In this document: positions 45,625-57,901 of the stretch, in pieces
How the letters are laid out: every line of letters starts with the position of its first letter
Position numbering within the stretch: position 1 is the stretch's first letter
Origin: Delphinapterus leucas
Taxonomy: Eukaryota; Chordata; Mammalia; Artiodactyla; Monodontidae
Direction of reading: 5' to 3'
Length of the DNA: 64,000 bases
Assembly: GCF_002288925.2 (NCBI RefSeq)
Contig: NW_022098021.1
Span: 6,822,138 to 6,886,137 of the forward strand
The notes under the pieces: generated by a model
The model's database searches: none
What the model saw: the letters and a program-made list of their open reading frames with translations, nothing else
What the model was told of the DNA's origin: nothing
Program-made: the position numbers and the translations under genes

Positions 45625-45800
45625 CCAGGGCAGTGTCCTCACTGTGGAGTCCCCGGACCAGCTGCGTCATGTCACCTGGGGACTTGTTAGAGATGCACAC
45701 GCTCAGGGCCTGTCCACAATGTAGTGAATCATGAACTCAGAGGGGAGCCCAGCAATCCATCTTTTCTTGAGCTCTCCAGGAGCTTCTGATGCATGCGAAA
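45625..45800 (-). repeat. MER5A DNA transposon
   Basis: Reverse MER5A: GGAGTCCCCGGACCAGCTGC, ACCTGGGGACTTGTTAGAGA, then CTCCAGGAGCTTCTGATGCA. Confidence 0.85.
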
Positions 45801-45819
45801 GGCTCAGAACCAAGCTCAA

Positions 45820-45990
45820 AGGCAGTGCTTCTCCAAACGCCATGGGCATCAGAATCCCCTGAGGGTCCAGTTAAAATGCAGGTTCTGATTCTGTAGGCCT
45901 GGGGGAATGGGTTCAGAGAAAAAGTCTTTCTAACAGGCTCAGGATATGTCAGTGCTGCTTCTTTGGGGACCACAGTCTGAGGAACAAGAT
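45820..45990 (+). repeat. MER5A DNA transposon
   Basis: Forward MER5A: GGCAGTGCTTCTCCAAACG, GGCATCAGAATCCCCTGAGG, TTCTGATTCTGTAGGCCTGG, ending GGGGACCACAGTCTGAGGAA. Confidence 0.9.
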
Positions 45991-46082
45991 TCCACTACAG
46001 CTGCACGCCCACAGGCAAAAGCTGTGAATGGGTTCCAGCTGCTCAGATACTGAACGTCCGCCCTCCGTGTCCTCAAGACTCA

Positions 46083-46250
46083 GTGTGGTGCAGGGCTAGC
46101 AGCTCGGGCATCCACTGAAGCTTGTTAGAAAGGCAGAATCTCAGCACCTCCCCAGACCCACTCAATAAATCTGCATTTAAATAAGATCCTCAGATGTGTT
46201 TGTAATATTCATGTTTGGGAAGTGCTTCTGGAAGCTGCTGGATGCCAAAG
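46083..46250 (-). repeat. MER5A-like DNA transposon
   Basis: Reverse, more diverged: AGCTTGTTAGAAAGGCAGAA, CAATAAATCTGCATTTAAAT, then GGGAAGTGCTTCTGG. Confidence 0.65.
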
Positions 46251-46704
46251 CTGCTGAGCCAGCCTCCTCCAGCCCAGGCAGACTCAGACGCTACCCCAAC
46301 GTGACTTACAAATGTTATCATCCTCCACTTTCAAAAAAGGCTGGTGGCTCAGGTTTAAGAGGTGAAAACCTAGGGTTTCACCAGACACAAGAGCCAAAGT
46401 GGGGATGTGGGGGTGAAAGAATGGGGAACAGGCATCATGCAGAACTATTTTTAAATGTGAAAGCTTTGAGAAATGTCCCCACCTGTCCCCACCAAAAAAA
46501 AAAATTGATCTTGATAGTTTCTCCCAAGCAGTACAACTCCATCCCAGGGGGTTGGGTAACCACCGAGGTTACCTTTACCCCCTCTCAACCTTCCCTCCCA
46601 CCCGACCCTGCTCCTGACCCTTCCAGAAACAAAGGAAGCGAGAAAGAAATGCACGATGAAGAAGGGGTTCCATTTAGAAGCATTTTAGAGCAATTGTCTA
46701 CAGT

Positions 46705-47225
46705 ATTAGCTTCCTGTTGCTGCTGTAACAAATTACCGCACACTTAGCGGCTTGAAACACCACGGATTTACTAACGTACAGCTCTGGAGGTCAGAAGTCA
46801 GGAACTAGTTTCACTGGACTGAGTCAAGGGGTAGGAAGGCTCGCATGCCTTCTGCAAGCTCCAGGAGAAAATATATTCCCTTGCCTTTTCCAGTGTCTAG
46901 AGGCCACCGGCATTCCTTGACCTGTGGTCGCTCGTCCATCTTCGAAGCCAGACGCACAGCAGGTTTAAATCTTTCTCCTCTCTCCAACTTCTGCTCCTGT
47001 CACCACATCTGCTTCTCTGATTCTGACTCTGCTGTCTCCCTCTTTCCCTTGCAAGGACCCTGTGATGACTCTGGCCGACCCAGATAATTCAGGATCACCT
47101 CCATCCCAAGGTCTTTAACTTAATCACATCTGCAAAGTCCCTTTTGCCATGTAAGGTAATATATTCGCAGGTGCCAGGGATTAGGCAATGAACATCTTTG
47201 GGGAACATTATTCTGCCCACCCCAG
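46705..47225 (-). repeat. MaLR-type LTR (MLT1-like)
   Basis: Reverse LTR: TATTAGCTTCCTGTTGCTGC, AACAAATTACCGCACACTTA, CTCTGGAGGTCAGAAGTCAG, TTAATCACATCTGCAAAGTC, ending ACATTATTCTGCCCACC. Confidence 0.85.
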
Positions 47226-48224
47226 CTCCTTTTTAAAGTTCCTCTGAAGGGTCTAGGGTGAAGGATGCCACCTTGCCGGGGGCTCTGCTAGGCTCCAGTG
47301 GGCCCTGTCTTGGAATTGGTGATGGTGATGGATGTGTCACTGCCTCATTCAGGGCTGGGAGCAGTGCAGGAGTTCAGTGTCAGATTTCCCACTCTCAGCA
47401 GGACCCAGCCTAAGTTATTTATAGTGTCAATGGCTTTGCCTTTCGCATTAAGTAACCGTTTGCGTTAAATGAATTTTTAAAATAGGAGCCGCTCGGTGCC
47501 AAGCTGGAGAGTGTCTTCTGTTCGTGGGGCTCACAGTGAGAGCTGAAGGATGCTGAATGAGTACTTTTATTTATCAGGCCCAGCTGCCCACACGCCAACC
47601 ACAGTTACATCTGAAATACACTTATCTCATGACCTCTCCGTGGAGGGCCGGCTCGTCTTTCGTGCTCTAAATGACCAGATCCAGTGATGATGGGCGTGGT
47701 TTAGGAGCTGGTTATCAAGGCCCTCTCCTGCTCAGAGGGCCGTGACCTTGAGCAGGAAGCCCGTGGATTCAGAGGCCCCTCAGCCCCTGGCTGTTGTGAA
47801 CTGATGCTCCCACGTTTCCTTCTGGGAACCAGAAGTAATGACAGAGGTGCTCACTGCAGCCGGGGCTAGGGGAACACGTATTCCTTCAGCCACCCTGAGC
47901 ACCTGGGGACACGACAAGAAAAGGCCCAGTGCCCACCCCGCGGGAGCCTCCTTAGAATGAGGAGGAAGGAGTAATCATGCAGAGTGGCAGGTGTCACACT
48001 AGCATTAAGTGAGGGGCATCATGGGGACACAGGAGGAGCGCCCATCCAGCCTGGGAGACAAGAGCAGGGGCTTGAAGAATGGGGAGTCAATAGGCACAGA
48101 GAGAAGCGGGACGCCTGGAGAGCACTAGGTAGGTGTCACCTATCAGTACGTGCGTTACTGTTGTTGTTGTTATTATCAACTGACTGTCGCACTCATGGTA
48201 CACACAAAGGCTGCTGTGATCATA
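47226..48224. other. No gene or clear repeat seen
   Basis: Bases 47410-47700 are unlike any repeat I know. No protein-like frame. Confidence 0.4.
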
Positions 48225-48365
48225 GTAACGCCTAACACTTAACCCAGCACTTGCCACATGCTGTGCACCGAGGGTGTCCCATCTACTGACTTCTGTAATG
48301 CTCACAACCACCTTCTGAATCAGTGGCCATCATTATACTGGAAGGAAACTGAGGCACAGGGAGCT
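48225..48365 (-). repeat. MIR SINE
   Basis: Reverse MIR: TTAACCCAGCACTTGCCACA, TAATGCTCACAACCACCTTC, GGAAACTGAGGCACAGGGAG. Confidence 0.85.
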
Positions 48366-49486
48366 GAAAGCAGGAATGACCCACCTGGAAGTGTTGCCCT
48401 TCCTCAGAGTCTGACTCTGAGTCTGACTCACGATGCTCCGAGTTCTGGGTGCCAGGTATCACGGCAGACACAGGCGAGGTGGAGTGAGTAGCAGCATGGT
48501 ACTGGCTAAAGGGTTCTAGAATCTTCCAATCGAGAGCTCTGTGTCTTGAAGAAGGTGAACAGGGCCCAGCCTCCATGTGCCGAGTGTGGAAGCTGTAAGA
48601 GGAGAAGGAGTAGGTGGGGACAGGTGGGGGGTAGAGGCAGGACAAGCAGGCCTTCCAGGGACAGGGCGAGGGGGTCCCCGACTTTGCCGCTGCCCGCTGC
48701 AGTTGGTGAGTGGCTCCTGGGCCCCCAGCAGGGACCACAGCCCACACACTGTCTCTCAAACCTTTGAACCTGGGAGGGCACTGCCCTTCGTGAGGCCGCC
48801 CCCGTGTAGCACAGCAGGTGCCTCAGCCACGGGGGAGGAGCGGGGACTCCCTAGGCTCTGTGGCTGACAAGCCCACGACAGATGTCCCTGGAGTGGCCGA
48901 TTCGAGGTGGTGGAACAGACCAGCGCCAGGGCCTGGGTCCAGGGAAACATCCGTGGAAGCTCACACAACGAGTCCCAGAGACCCCACTCCTGCACGCTCT
49001 CCCTCTGCCCCCTCTGTTACAGCCCCTCTTTCAGCCCCGGCAAGAATGGGCTCTTCAGGGTCTAATACAACTTAGCAATAACTCGGTTCTTCCAACGACC
49101 CACCTGAGGCCTCCAGAACTCCGTCTCAGCCCTGAAGCTTCTTCACTGGGAGGTGATGGGCCATGCAAAGGCTCTTTGGGCAGGCTTCCCATCCACATAT
49201 TCGGTTAACTCAACCTTGTCAGCAGGCGATCTGTGGAGATCCTCGCTCTGAAGACCTGGGTGCAGCCAGCCTGGAGGGGCATCAGGGAGAGCCTCAGACC
49301 ATTTCGAGGAATCCCCCACCATCACGTTCTTCTCTTTAAACGTCCTAAAAAAAAGAGTCTTGATATCAGAAGGAAAAATTGGGTGTCTTGGGCAAATTAT
49401 TCCAAGTGCCCTGCCAAGTATTACTGGCTTTTATTGTATTCTCTTAGTTGTTTTTCGTTGTCCTGATTATACTTTAAGAATAGAGT
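48366..49486. other. No gene seen; short 12-bp duplication
   Basis: A GAGTCTGACTCT unit occurs twice at about 48408-48431. Open frames at 48283-49208 overlap on both strands in GC-rich DNA with no domain. Confidence 0.45.
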
Positions 49487-49611
49487 TTTGTTTTTTTACT
49501 TTTGGGCTGTACCACGTGGCACGTGGGATGTTAGCTCCCCGGCCAGAGAGCGAACCTGCACTTCCTGCAGCGGAGGCATGGAGTCTTAACCGCTGGACCA
49601 CCAGGGAAGTC
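49487..49611 (-). mobile_element. CHR-1-like SINE, short form
   Basis: Reverse copy: TTTTTTTACTTTTGGGCTG tail side, GCACGTGGGATGTTAGCTCC, then ACCGCTGGACCACCAGGGAA at its head. Diverged, no TSD found. Confidence 0.85.
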
Positions 49612-49674
49612 GCCAGAGAATTCTGAGTTAGTCAGATTCCTCTGTTCTTAACTGTCACCAGCAGCCATGGTGAA

Positions 49675-49865
49675 GAGCTGGCAGGTTCAAATCCTGGTGC
49701 CACCACTTAGTGACCACGTGGCCTGGGCAGTGTGCTCAATCTTTCTGTTAACTATGGATAAAAACGAGACCTGTCACCAGAGCCTGTCGTGAGGATAAAA
49801 TGAGTAATTGCTCGTAAAACACTGAGAGCTGAGGCTGTGCGCAGTAGGTGCTATGTATGTGTTTC
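49675..49865 (+). repeat. MIR SINE
   Basis: Forward MIR: AGGTTCAAATCCTGGTGCCA, CCACTTAGTGACCACGTGGC, TGTCGTGAGGATAAAATGAG, GCAGTAGGTGCTATG. Confidence 0.9.
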
Positions 49866-50965
49866 TAATATTGTTATTGTTTATCTAACTTTCCTCCTTC
49901 TTCCCTGGTCCCTGCTTACCTTCCCCTCTCCAGGAAACCAGTCTAAAGTGTTTGACATATGACCTGCTTTCCTTGTAGACAGGCTTTTCAAAGTCAGAAT
50001 TAATTCCAGGCCACAAGTCACAGCTAACAGCCCATGATGCTGTGGTAACAGTTCCCACAAGGGCCGTGTGAATTATGACCAGCTACAGTGATCGCCATAC
50101 TCTGGCCTAACAATGCAATTTACTCATAAAGTAAATTCCTTATAGGCAGATAATTTTTACTGACATTGTATATGTCTGGATTCTTAGTGACAAGCAACAG
50201 AAATTGATCCTGGCTGGGAACGTCGCAGAATGACCAGCAGGTGGTGAGAGCTGGGGAGGTGCTCCTTTAATGGCGCCCTCTTACGGGAACCTGGCCTGAA
50301 AAAGATTCTGTCATCTTCAGCATCAGTCTTCTAAGGCTGCCCTGGGCATCAATACCCAGAAAGTGGGAAGAGAAAGTGGAAGAAAAGAGGGCGTCATGCA
50401 GGGGACGTCTCATTGGCCTGGAAGTAGCTCCAAGCCATCGGCTAGAATTCAGTCACATGGTCTAACCACAAAGGAGGCTGGGAATATCTTCTGGCCACGT
50501 GCCTCGGAGAGAAAAGGAAACAGGTTTAGTGATTAGCTAGCAGTCTCTGCAACAGAAAGCAAGCATGTGGTCCTTTCAGTTACCAGCCCCTCCTCCAAGC
50601 TCCCACTACATAGGCTGCTCCAGACACTGAGACCCCCCTGTGACAGGAGACTGTGATAAATTGCCCTGATACTTCACTCATTAAAACACCTTTCTTCTCT
50701 TAGGCAAGGGCAAGTCCCATTTGATACATAAGTCACATAGCTCTTCCTTTCGTTTTACAATCCGGCCCAAAGGGCAGACGCACAGCCGGGTTCTAACAGT
50801 GGCGGGAGCTGGGGGGTAGCGGTAGGGAAGCAACGTACCCGCTTCCCTACCTGCCTATCATGCTGTCTCAGTGCTGCCTCGAAGACCTTTCTTCTCAAGC
50901 CTACCAAGCACCTTCTCGCGGCCTGCTCAAAAGTTGTTGATAAGAGGGCTGGGGGCAGGGCTGGG
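49866..50965. other. No gene seen; old repeat-like part
   Basis: Bases 50165-50640 have the texture of an old LTR or LINE piece (TTAGTGACAAGCAACAGAAA), not assigned. No supported gene. Confidence 0.35.
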
Positions 50966-50969
50966 GGGA

Positions 50970-51475
50970 TAGCGGGTGAGCGTTTCATGGGGACAGAGTT
51001 CCACTTGGGGAAGATAAGAAAGCTCTGGAGATGGATGGTGGGGAGGGTGGTACAGCAGTGTGAATGTGCTTAATGCCACGGAGCTGTGCCCTTGAAAATG
51101 GTTAAAATGGTAAAATTGTGTATTTTACCACATTTTTTTTTAACGGAAAGAGCTATTGATAAAAAACAACAGCCTGGATGACCCTCCAAGGGCATTATGC
51201 CAAAAGAAAAGAGCCAAACACACAGGGCTGAACGCTGGATGGTTCCATTGATAAGAAGTTCTGGAAATGTCAAAACTACAGGGGAAAAAATCCAATCAGT
51301 CATTTGCAGGAGCCAGGGTTACAGGAAGGCTGCTCATTGCAGAGGGCCCTGCGGGAGCCTTTGGGGGTTCCATATGGTGATTGGGTACAACTGTCTACAC
51401 CTGTCGAAACACACCATATGTACGCTTAAAATGGATTTTTATTTTATGTAAATTATACTTCAATAAGCTGATAGA
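50970..51475 (+). repeat. Two adjacent old L1 3' ends
   Basis: First: GGAGATGGATGGTGGGGAGG, TGAATGTGCTTAATGCCACG, ending AATTGTGTATTTTACCACA near 51134. Second: CCATATGGTGATTGGGTAC, TACGCTTAAAATGGATTTTT, ending AAATTATACTTCAATAAGC near 51470. Confidence 0.75.
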
Positions 51476-52299
51476 AGAAACTGTTACCTCAAAATTGTGG
51501 GCTTCCTCCCCTCATTTCCCAGGGACTGGAGGGACTTCCCACACCCATAGTTTCCCAAATTTAGAGAGAAAACAACAGGGATTCCCAAGAAGTGGCAGAG
51601 CCACTGGCGAGGTGGGGCTGGGGAGATGGGTGAGGACAGGTAATGGGACGTCGCAGGGCCTGCCCGGCCCTGGCTCTGCTGCGGCCTTGCTGCCCCCCCA
51701 CCCCCGCCCCACCGGTGAGGTGCAGGCTGTCGGGGCCTCCCTGTGGGAAGCCGTCGGGTCTCCTCGGGGGCCGTACTCTGTGCTCAGCCCAGTGGCCCAC
51801 TGCTTGTACCTGAGGGCACCTTGGGCAGGCTGCCTAAAACACCGCCCTTCCCATTCCGCACTCTGCTGCTGGTGAGTCTGGAAAAGCAACGCAGGCTCAA
51901 GTGAACATTTCATTTCTCTTCGCTCTACATCCCTGCTGTTCTCTCAGCTCCGGCCCTTGTCCTGGGTAACGTGTTCCAGTGTGATACCTATCCGGAGGCG
52001 TCTGTGGGGGTGGGAAGCAGAGCACCAACGTGCAGTTAAAGGGTCTGCGCTGGGTTGGGCCCCCTGCAGCCCAGCACCTCCCTCGAGGTCCCAGTCCCCA
52101 GGCCCGGCTCACTGCTTACGAACGCTCCTCTTCTCTGCGGCCCCTTAGGGGTCCCCATCCGACCAGCGGTCAGAAGGAACCTGGCTCACGAAAGTGAGTT
52201 CCTCAGTCACAAAGACAAATCACTGTTAAAGGCAGAGACCTGGTGGGGAGAAATGGCTCCCTTCTGATGGGCTCCATCCCCTGCTGGCTGCGGATTCTG
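51476..52299. other. No gene or clear repeat seen
   Basis: GC-rich; opposed open frames of 130-160 codons (51381-51875 plus, 51512-51913 minus) have no domain. Confidence 0.45.
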
Positions 52300-52745
52300 T
52301 AAACTGGGTGACCGACTGCAGGGCTTGGTTATGTCCCCCAAAGATACGTCCAGGTCCTATAATCCCCACTACCTGTGAGTATGCCTGTATTTGGAAACAG
52401 TGTCTTTGCCAATGTCAGGAAGCTAAGGCTCTCGAGATGAGATCATCTGGTGACCTTATAAGAGGAAGGGGAGGGGGATTTGAGACTCAGAGGCACAGGG
52501 GAGAAGCCCCGGAGGCCACGAGAAGATAGAGGCAGAGCCTGGAGGGAAGCGTCCACAAGCCAAGGAATGAACGGAGCCTCCGGAAGTTAGGAGAGAGGTG
52601 AAGAGCAGATTCCCTCAGAGCCTCCAGAAGGAATGGCCCTGCCGACACTTTGATTTTGGACTTGTGGCCTCCACAGCCGTAAGGAAATTAATTTCTGTTG
52701 TTCTGTGTTAGTTTTTTAAGGCAGCCCTGGGAAACTAAGCCACCA
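52300..52745 (+). repeat. MaLR-type LTR (MLT1-like)
   Basis: Forward LTR: GGTTATGTCCCCCAAAGATA, TTTGGAAACAGTGTCTTTGC, GACCTTATAAGAGGAAGGGG, CTTGTGGCCTCCACAGCCGT, ending near GCCCTGGGAAACTAAGCC. Confidence 0.85.
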
Positions 52746-53004
52746 CATCTCCTGGAGCTCAGGGTCTGCCTTGGGGAAGCCCCGACGGGGGTGCAGAGAG
52801 CAGGCCCTTATCCCATCCCCCACAGACGTGTAGCAGCTCTGGGCCGGCCTCCAGCTGTTCAGCCCCGGCCTCTCAATGGCATTCTGTTTTGTTTTTTTCT
52901 CAGTGACATTTTGATGGCCGTCTGGAAGATGAATTTGATGATCTGTGGGGTCCCTTCCAGTTCTCAGATATATGATGGCTTACCAATTTAACGAGCCAGC
53001 AGAG

Positions 53005-53100
53005 CAAAATAAAGTGGTGTTCAAACTTTTTTAAGCAGTGGAACCCTTTAGGTATCAAAGGGAATTGTATGCCAAACCTTAACCTATGAAGTGAAGCCAT
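53005..53100 (+). repeat. hAT/MER-type transposon end
   Basis: TTCAAACTTTTTTAAGCAGT, GGAACCCTTTAGGTATCAAA look like the terminal part of an old hAT non-autonomous element. Confidence 0.5.
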
Positions 53101-53284
53101 CTGCTTGGAGCATGATGGCAGGGTTGTCCTGGCAGACCCGGTGAGAGGCCTCAAGCCCCATCCCACCCGCCACCAGCCTCTCCCTCCCCACAGTCGCCTC
53201 CAAATAGCCACTCCAGCCCTGAAGCACCTCCAAGGTCCTGGGAATTCCGGAACACAGCCTGAAGCCACAGGTGCTGGGGAATCT

Positions 53285-53420
53285 GCGTGCACCCTGGAAT
53301 CAGACACTGGGGTCTCAATGCCAGCTCCACCAATGGCCACCAGGTGGCCTCAGACAAGTAGTTGCTTCTCTGAGCCTCAGTCTCCTCATCTGTAAAATGG
53401 GGATTCCTCATTCCCACTTT
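53285..53420 (+). repeat. MIR SINE
   Basis: Forward MIR with CTCTGAGCCTCAGTCTCCTC and ATCTGTAAAATGGGGATTCC. Confidence 0.9.
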
Positions 53421-53479
53421 CTCTGATATTTGGGGGGGTTAAGTGACAAACATAGGTGCCTGCAGCAGCCCACAAGAGA

Positions 53480-53668
53480 CATAACATGACTTCCTGTCTC
53501 TCCTCTTTTCTCACTCCGCTGTTCCTGGCCCTCCCCTGTCTTACCTGGGCCTCGACCTGCAGCTTCATTCTGAGCCGCCCCACTCCACGCACACTCCTGA
53601 TAAACTCACAGCCGTGCCTTCGCACAGGCAGGTCCTTCAGTGTAGCCTGCTTCTCCCCTTACTTTCCC

Positions 53669-53703
<35 letters not shown>

Positions 53704-53865
53704 CTTCCAGGCCCACCTGACAAACCTCTGTTCATCTTTCAAGACCACCCCAACTGGCTGGGCAGAGGTAGTCACCCCACATGTCCCCTTGCAGGGCTGC
53801 CCTGCTGCCCTGTAATTTTTCACGACCCTCCTCTCACACTTTCTCCCCTTGTTGCTCCACTGAAC
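53480..53865 (+). repeat. L2 LINE 3' region
   Basis: GCCGTGCCTTCGCACAGGCA, CTTCCAGGCCCACCTGACAA and TTCATCTTTCAAGACCACCC. A CA microsatellite lies inside it. Confidence 0.75.
53671..53701 (+). repeat. (CA)15 microsatellite
   Basis: Fifteen perfect CA units inside an L2. Confidence 0.98.
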
Positions 53866-54249
53866 TGTGCCCATTTCCAGAGCATGACTACACGGCAGGC
53901 CCTGCGGGTTGACTGTGGGCACCCGTGCCCGTCCCTCCCTCACAGAGCCCCGGTTGTATGTGAATCTCACCTGGTCTGAGCCCCTCGTGAAATTCCCTTC
54001 CCTGTGCCAGTTGTTGGTCCAGGGTGTCACGTGACCCAACCTGCCCAATGAGCTGTAAGGGGTGGTGAGCTTCCCCTCCCCGCCCACGCACCCCCACCCC
54101 CCCGCCCCCGGGAGAGAAGGATGCTGTCCTGTGAAGATGGGATGCTTGGTCCTGCTGCAGTCACAATGTCACCAGGGGGGACCAGAAGAATCTCAGAGAC
54201 ACCAACACATTGTGGAGCCCCTGACACAACTCTGGAACCAAGTACTTCC
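53866..54249. other. No gene or clear repeat seen
   Basis: C-rich tract near 54076-54112. No gene supported. Confidence 0.45.
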
Positions 54250-54400
54250 AAGCTTCTTCCGAAGTTGGGTAGTAAATATCTGTGTTGTCTGACTCAAAGT
54301 CAGGAATTGTTAAACGCAGTGCGCACCTCACTGGGTTGGTCCGGTGATTAAGTGGATTAATTCATGCCGACCACTTGGCACCTAAAGCAGTCCAGTCAGC
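54250..54400 (+). repeat. MIR SINE fragment
   Basis: GACTCAAAGTCAGGAATTGT then GGTCCGGTGATTAAGTGGAT and CACTTGGCACCTAAAG, diverged MIR 3' half. Confidence 0.45.
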
Positions 54401-55129
54401 CTTGACCTCCCACCATGTGTCCCCATGCCCCGCGCTGAGGCTGCCCACGGACCCTCCACATCCATCTGAGGAAAGAGCACACGGGTTCTTATTGCTGACG
54501 GCCGGGAGGAAGCACCAAGCTTAGGGCCGCTTCCCAGCACGCACCTGGGACCGAGTAGCCTAACATCTCATCACTGGCAAAACCCACGTGCAGGTGCGTA
54601 AAGTACCCGGTGGGTGAGGGTCACCACGTTTGGCCTGAGTCAAAGGTTACTGACTTGAGTAGAAGGTAGTCTTACAAACGTTTGTCCCTTCTCACATTAT
54701 CACTCTTCTGCTCTCATGCTCTTTTTTTTAAACCCAACTCACCTTAAAACAGTTGCCATCAGAGCCCAGGGCCGCGTGGCCCCCACAGCACAGCCAAAAG
54801 CCCCGAGGCTCCAGCCCACGAGGCACTTTCCAGGTGGAGACTCTGCCTCCCGGCCTAGAGGGCCTGGTGTTCCACAGGCTCCTGGACAAACGTCCACTTG
54901 TTCCCCAGAGCACCTGACCTTGCATGGTGGACATATAGCTAATCTTGGAAAGGTAAGGGGACCCTGGACAAATGTGCATTAGGCAACAGGGCAGAGGACA
55001 GAACTGGTCTCAGAATCACGAGCCCCAGGTTTTGGTTCTGATTTTGTCACTGGCAAACTGGGGCACTTCGGAAGGTTCCCACAACATCACTGAAGCCCCT
55101 CCCTTGCCTGTACAGTAGGAGCCTGAGTT
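54401..55129. other. No gene seen; MIR-like trace
   Basis: Bases 55000-55090 may be part of a MIR (GGTTTTGGTTCTGATTTTGT). Nothing else supported. Confidence 0.4.
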
Positions 55130-55335
55130 AGCTAGCCACTGGTAGCCTGTGAACTTGAAAACTGACTCTACCACTTGCTAATTGTATAACTTTGGGCTAG
55201 TTCTATGTTTGACCTCCCAAAGTTCCAATTTTTCTTCCCTGTAACATAGTAGGGCGTGATATCCCGATTTTGTAAGCTTTACAAATAAGACGTGTAAAGT
55301 ACCCAACACACGGCGAGCCACCCGATAGGCACGCA
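55130..55335 (+). repeat. MIR SINE
   Basis: Forward MIR: CTCTACCACTTGCTAATTGT, ATAACTTTGGGCTAGTTCTA, GTGTAAAGTACCCAACACAC. Confidence 0.75.
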
Positions 55336-56879
55336 CATAGATATTCTCATCACCATCACTTCTGGCTTTAGGCGTCTTAACCTCATGATAGAATTGTGAG
55401 CCAGGCCAACAATGTCACTTTTTAGACTCAAGGATCACAGGAGGCCTTGCCCCGTGGGGCTGGTGAATAAATCAGGGATGAATCCGGCACAGAGCCAGGG
55501 CGGCAAGCCCCGGCCCCTGCAATGTTGCCCAGACCAACTTCCTCCCGAGTACGGGAATTTAAAAAAGACATCTAGGTCAGAGTCATAATTAGAAGTGACT
55601 GAGGGTCTTCCATGAAAACAGCAGGCTTTCGCTGATCAATAGCTACCATTTATTTCGGAGAGGAAGGGAGAATTCCAAAAGGAGTCTGGAATTGGAAATG
55701 TGTCTGGAGCCCTCAGCCTGAGGGCTGAGTGGGCGCTGAATAGCAGCCCAACCTCAGAACGGGAAAGATCCTTCTTCCCTCCCCACCAACCAGCCCCACT
55801 GAGGAGCAGTCCCCACCAGTAAAGTTCCTCTATGCCCACTGACTCCCTGAATTGGGAACACCCGGGCTCTGGTCAGCCGGCCACCCTGGGACCAGCTTTC
55901 TGAAGATTTCCAACGTCTCAATAGTAAACCATCCTTCTGCTTTTCTGTTCTGGAAACCAAGCCCCTGTGACATGACATAGAACTTTTTTATCTTCTCACT
56001 CCTTCCTCCTAGACAGCTACTTTGCAACCAAACAAATGTTCAGACCCTAAATGAAGCCCCTGTGGGATTAAAAAAAAAAAAAAGTTGTCAGAAGCCCCAA
56101 AATCAGAGCCTTAGGAGCTCCTGATACTAAACTCGTGGACATGCCAACCCAGCCACATGTGGGCATGTGCCCTCTCAACGTGGCCTATGTACTATCCAAG
56201 CACCTCCAAATATGCACGAATATTTTTGTTCGTTTTTTGCATTCTGGTTCAATTCTGGTTTTTAGTTGGCCAGTGGTTTCAGTTCACTTATCTCCGTATC
56301 TGTGCTCCAAAAAAGGAACAAGAGAGTTGTTTCAAAGGGAGCTTTCGAATCCAAGCTATGGAAACTCTGAATTTTTTCAAGGCTGCTTTTAAACAGATTT
56401 TCATTAGGAGCATCCTTGGGCGCGTGCACATACGCTCCTCTGGCCAGTTGCTTTTCAGCAAAACTGTGGCAGAGATGACGCTCATTTGCATTCCTCTGTC
56501 TCTTGTAGTGCCGCCCCCCATCCAGGTTGGTGTCATGTGACCAGTGCTAGCCAATGAAATGTGAGCAGAAGTCACTCCTTCCATTCCAGGCTGAGGTGGT
56601 TAGGAACTGGTATGACCCTCCGGTTCCTCTTTTCCAGCCCCAGTGGCCTCCATCTCCCTCATCTTCTGCAGACGGTGTAGCCACAAGAAGGAGAAGGGCT
56701 GCCTGACCCACCCTGTGGGTGAGATTCAAGCCTGAGACTGAGGGGTGTGGCTACTGTATCAGCATCAGTAACTTGGACTAATGTAGGATTAGTTTCCGAC
56801 TGACTTCGCCTTCACTCAAAGTAGATCCTTCCCTTTCAGTCCATTTCATGTTCTCAGAAGTAGCTCATTGGTGTAATTC
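55336..56879. other. No gene or clear repeat seen
   Basis: A run of 14 A at 56070-56083 is the only simple feature. Open frames at 56135-56584 on both strands have no recognisable domain. Confidence 0.45.
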
Positions 56880-56884
56880 ATTAC

Positions 56885-57060
56885 CCCACGCTCATTTCTT
56901 GAGCTTTTATGGAGCTCTACCATAGGCCAGGCACTTGTGGGCCTGGGGCTAGGGAGCTGAGTAAATCCTTCCCCACATCTTCCCTAAAGGATTGTACAGT
57001 CTACTGAGACAAGACAGACACACGGCCAACGAGCAGTCCTGAACACATCTGTCTAGATGG
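56885..57060 (-). repeat. L2 LINE 3' end
   Basis: Reverse L2: GAGCTCTACCATAGGCCAGG, CTGGGGCTAGGGAGCTGAGT, GGATTGTACAGTCTACTGAG. Confidence 0.75.
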
Positions 57061-57420
57061 CGTGAGCAAAATAATTATCTTCAGGGAATTGTCTCAAAGC
57101 TGTCACAGGTGCTGACAGGAGATACAGGAATCAAAGCGTATACTTTCTTTGATCAGACTTAATTGGACAGATGTTCCACTGAACGATATTCAGTTAGGCT
57201 ATTGATTCTTTAATTCCTCATCTATTAAGCACATAGTGACCCAGACCCATCTTATGTGTGAGAAAGATACCCCCCCCAGGAAACAGGTAAAAATATGACA
57301 ATCAAACAAACGCATGGCAAAGTGTTCCTTCTCTCAAATTATAAAAATTTAAAGCATGCCTGAGGGCTCATTTTGTACCCACTAGGTTGTAAAAAAATAA
57401 AGTTTTTATATGAAACGTCT
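57061..57420. other. No gene or clear repeat seen
   Basis: Short stretch with no supported feature. Confidence 0.4.
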
Positions 57421-57421
57421 A

Positions 57422-57901
57422 TATTAGTTTGCTCAAGCTGCTGTAACAAAGTACCACAAACTGGACGGCTTAAACAATAGAAACTGGTTATTCCACACTC
57501 TGGAGGCCAGAAGGCCAAGGTCAAGGTGTCAGCAGGGTTGGATCCTTCTACAGAGTGTGAGGGAGAATCTGTTCAGCCCGCTGTCCCAGCTTCTGGAGAC
57601 TGGCTGAAGCCCTTGCTGTTCCTTGGATGTGCTACCTTGATATCTGCCTGCATCTTCACATGACATTCTCCCTGTGTGTGTACCTATCTCTGTGTCCAAA
57701 TTTCTCCTTTCTATAAGGACACCAGTCATATTGGATTAGGGGCCACCTTCTCCAATATGACCTCATCTTAAGTTGATCATCTACAACAACCCTATTTCCA
57801 AATAAGGTCACATTCACAGGTCCTGGGGAGTTAGGACTTCAGCATTATTTAATTTATTTTATTTCATTTTATTTTATTTTATTTGTATTCAACCCATAAC
57901 A
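57422..57901 (-). repeat. MaLR-type LTR (MLT1-like) with internal simple repeat
   Basis: Reverse LTR: TATTAGTTTGCTCAAGCTGC, ACAAAGTACCACAAACTGGA, ACTCTGGAGGCCAGAAGGCC, GGACACCAGTCATATTGGAT, CAAATAAGGTCACATTCACA, ending TTCAACCCATAACA. A TTTTA-type simple repeat at about 57848-57888 interrupts its end. Confidence 0.9.

Noticed and set aside
46196..46747. 183-codon plus-strand open frame
   Set aside because: Begins inside a MER5A-like element and ends inside a MaLR LTR; no domain or conserved motif.
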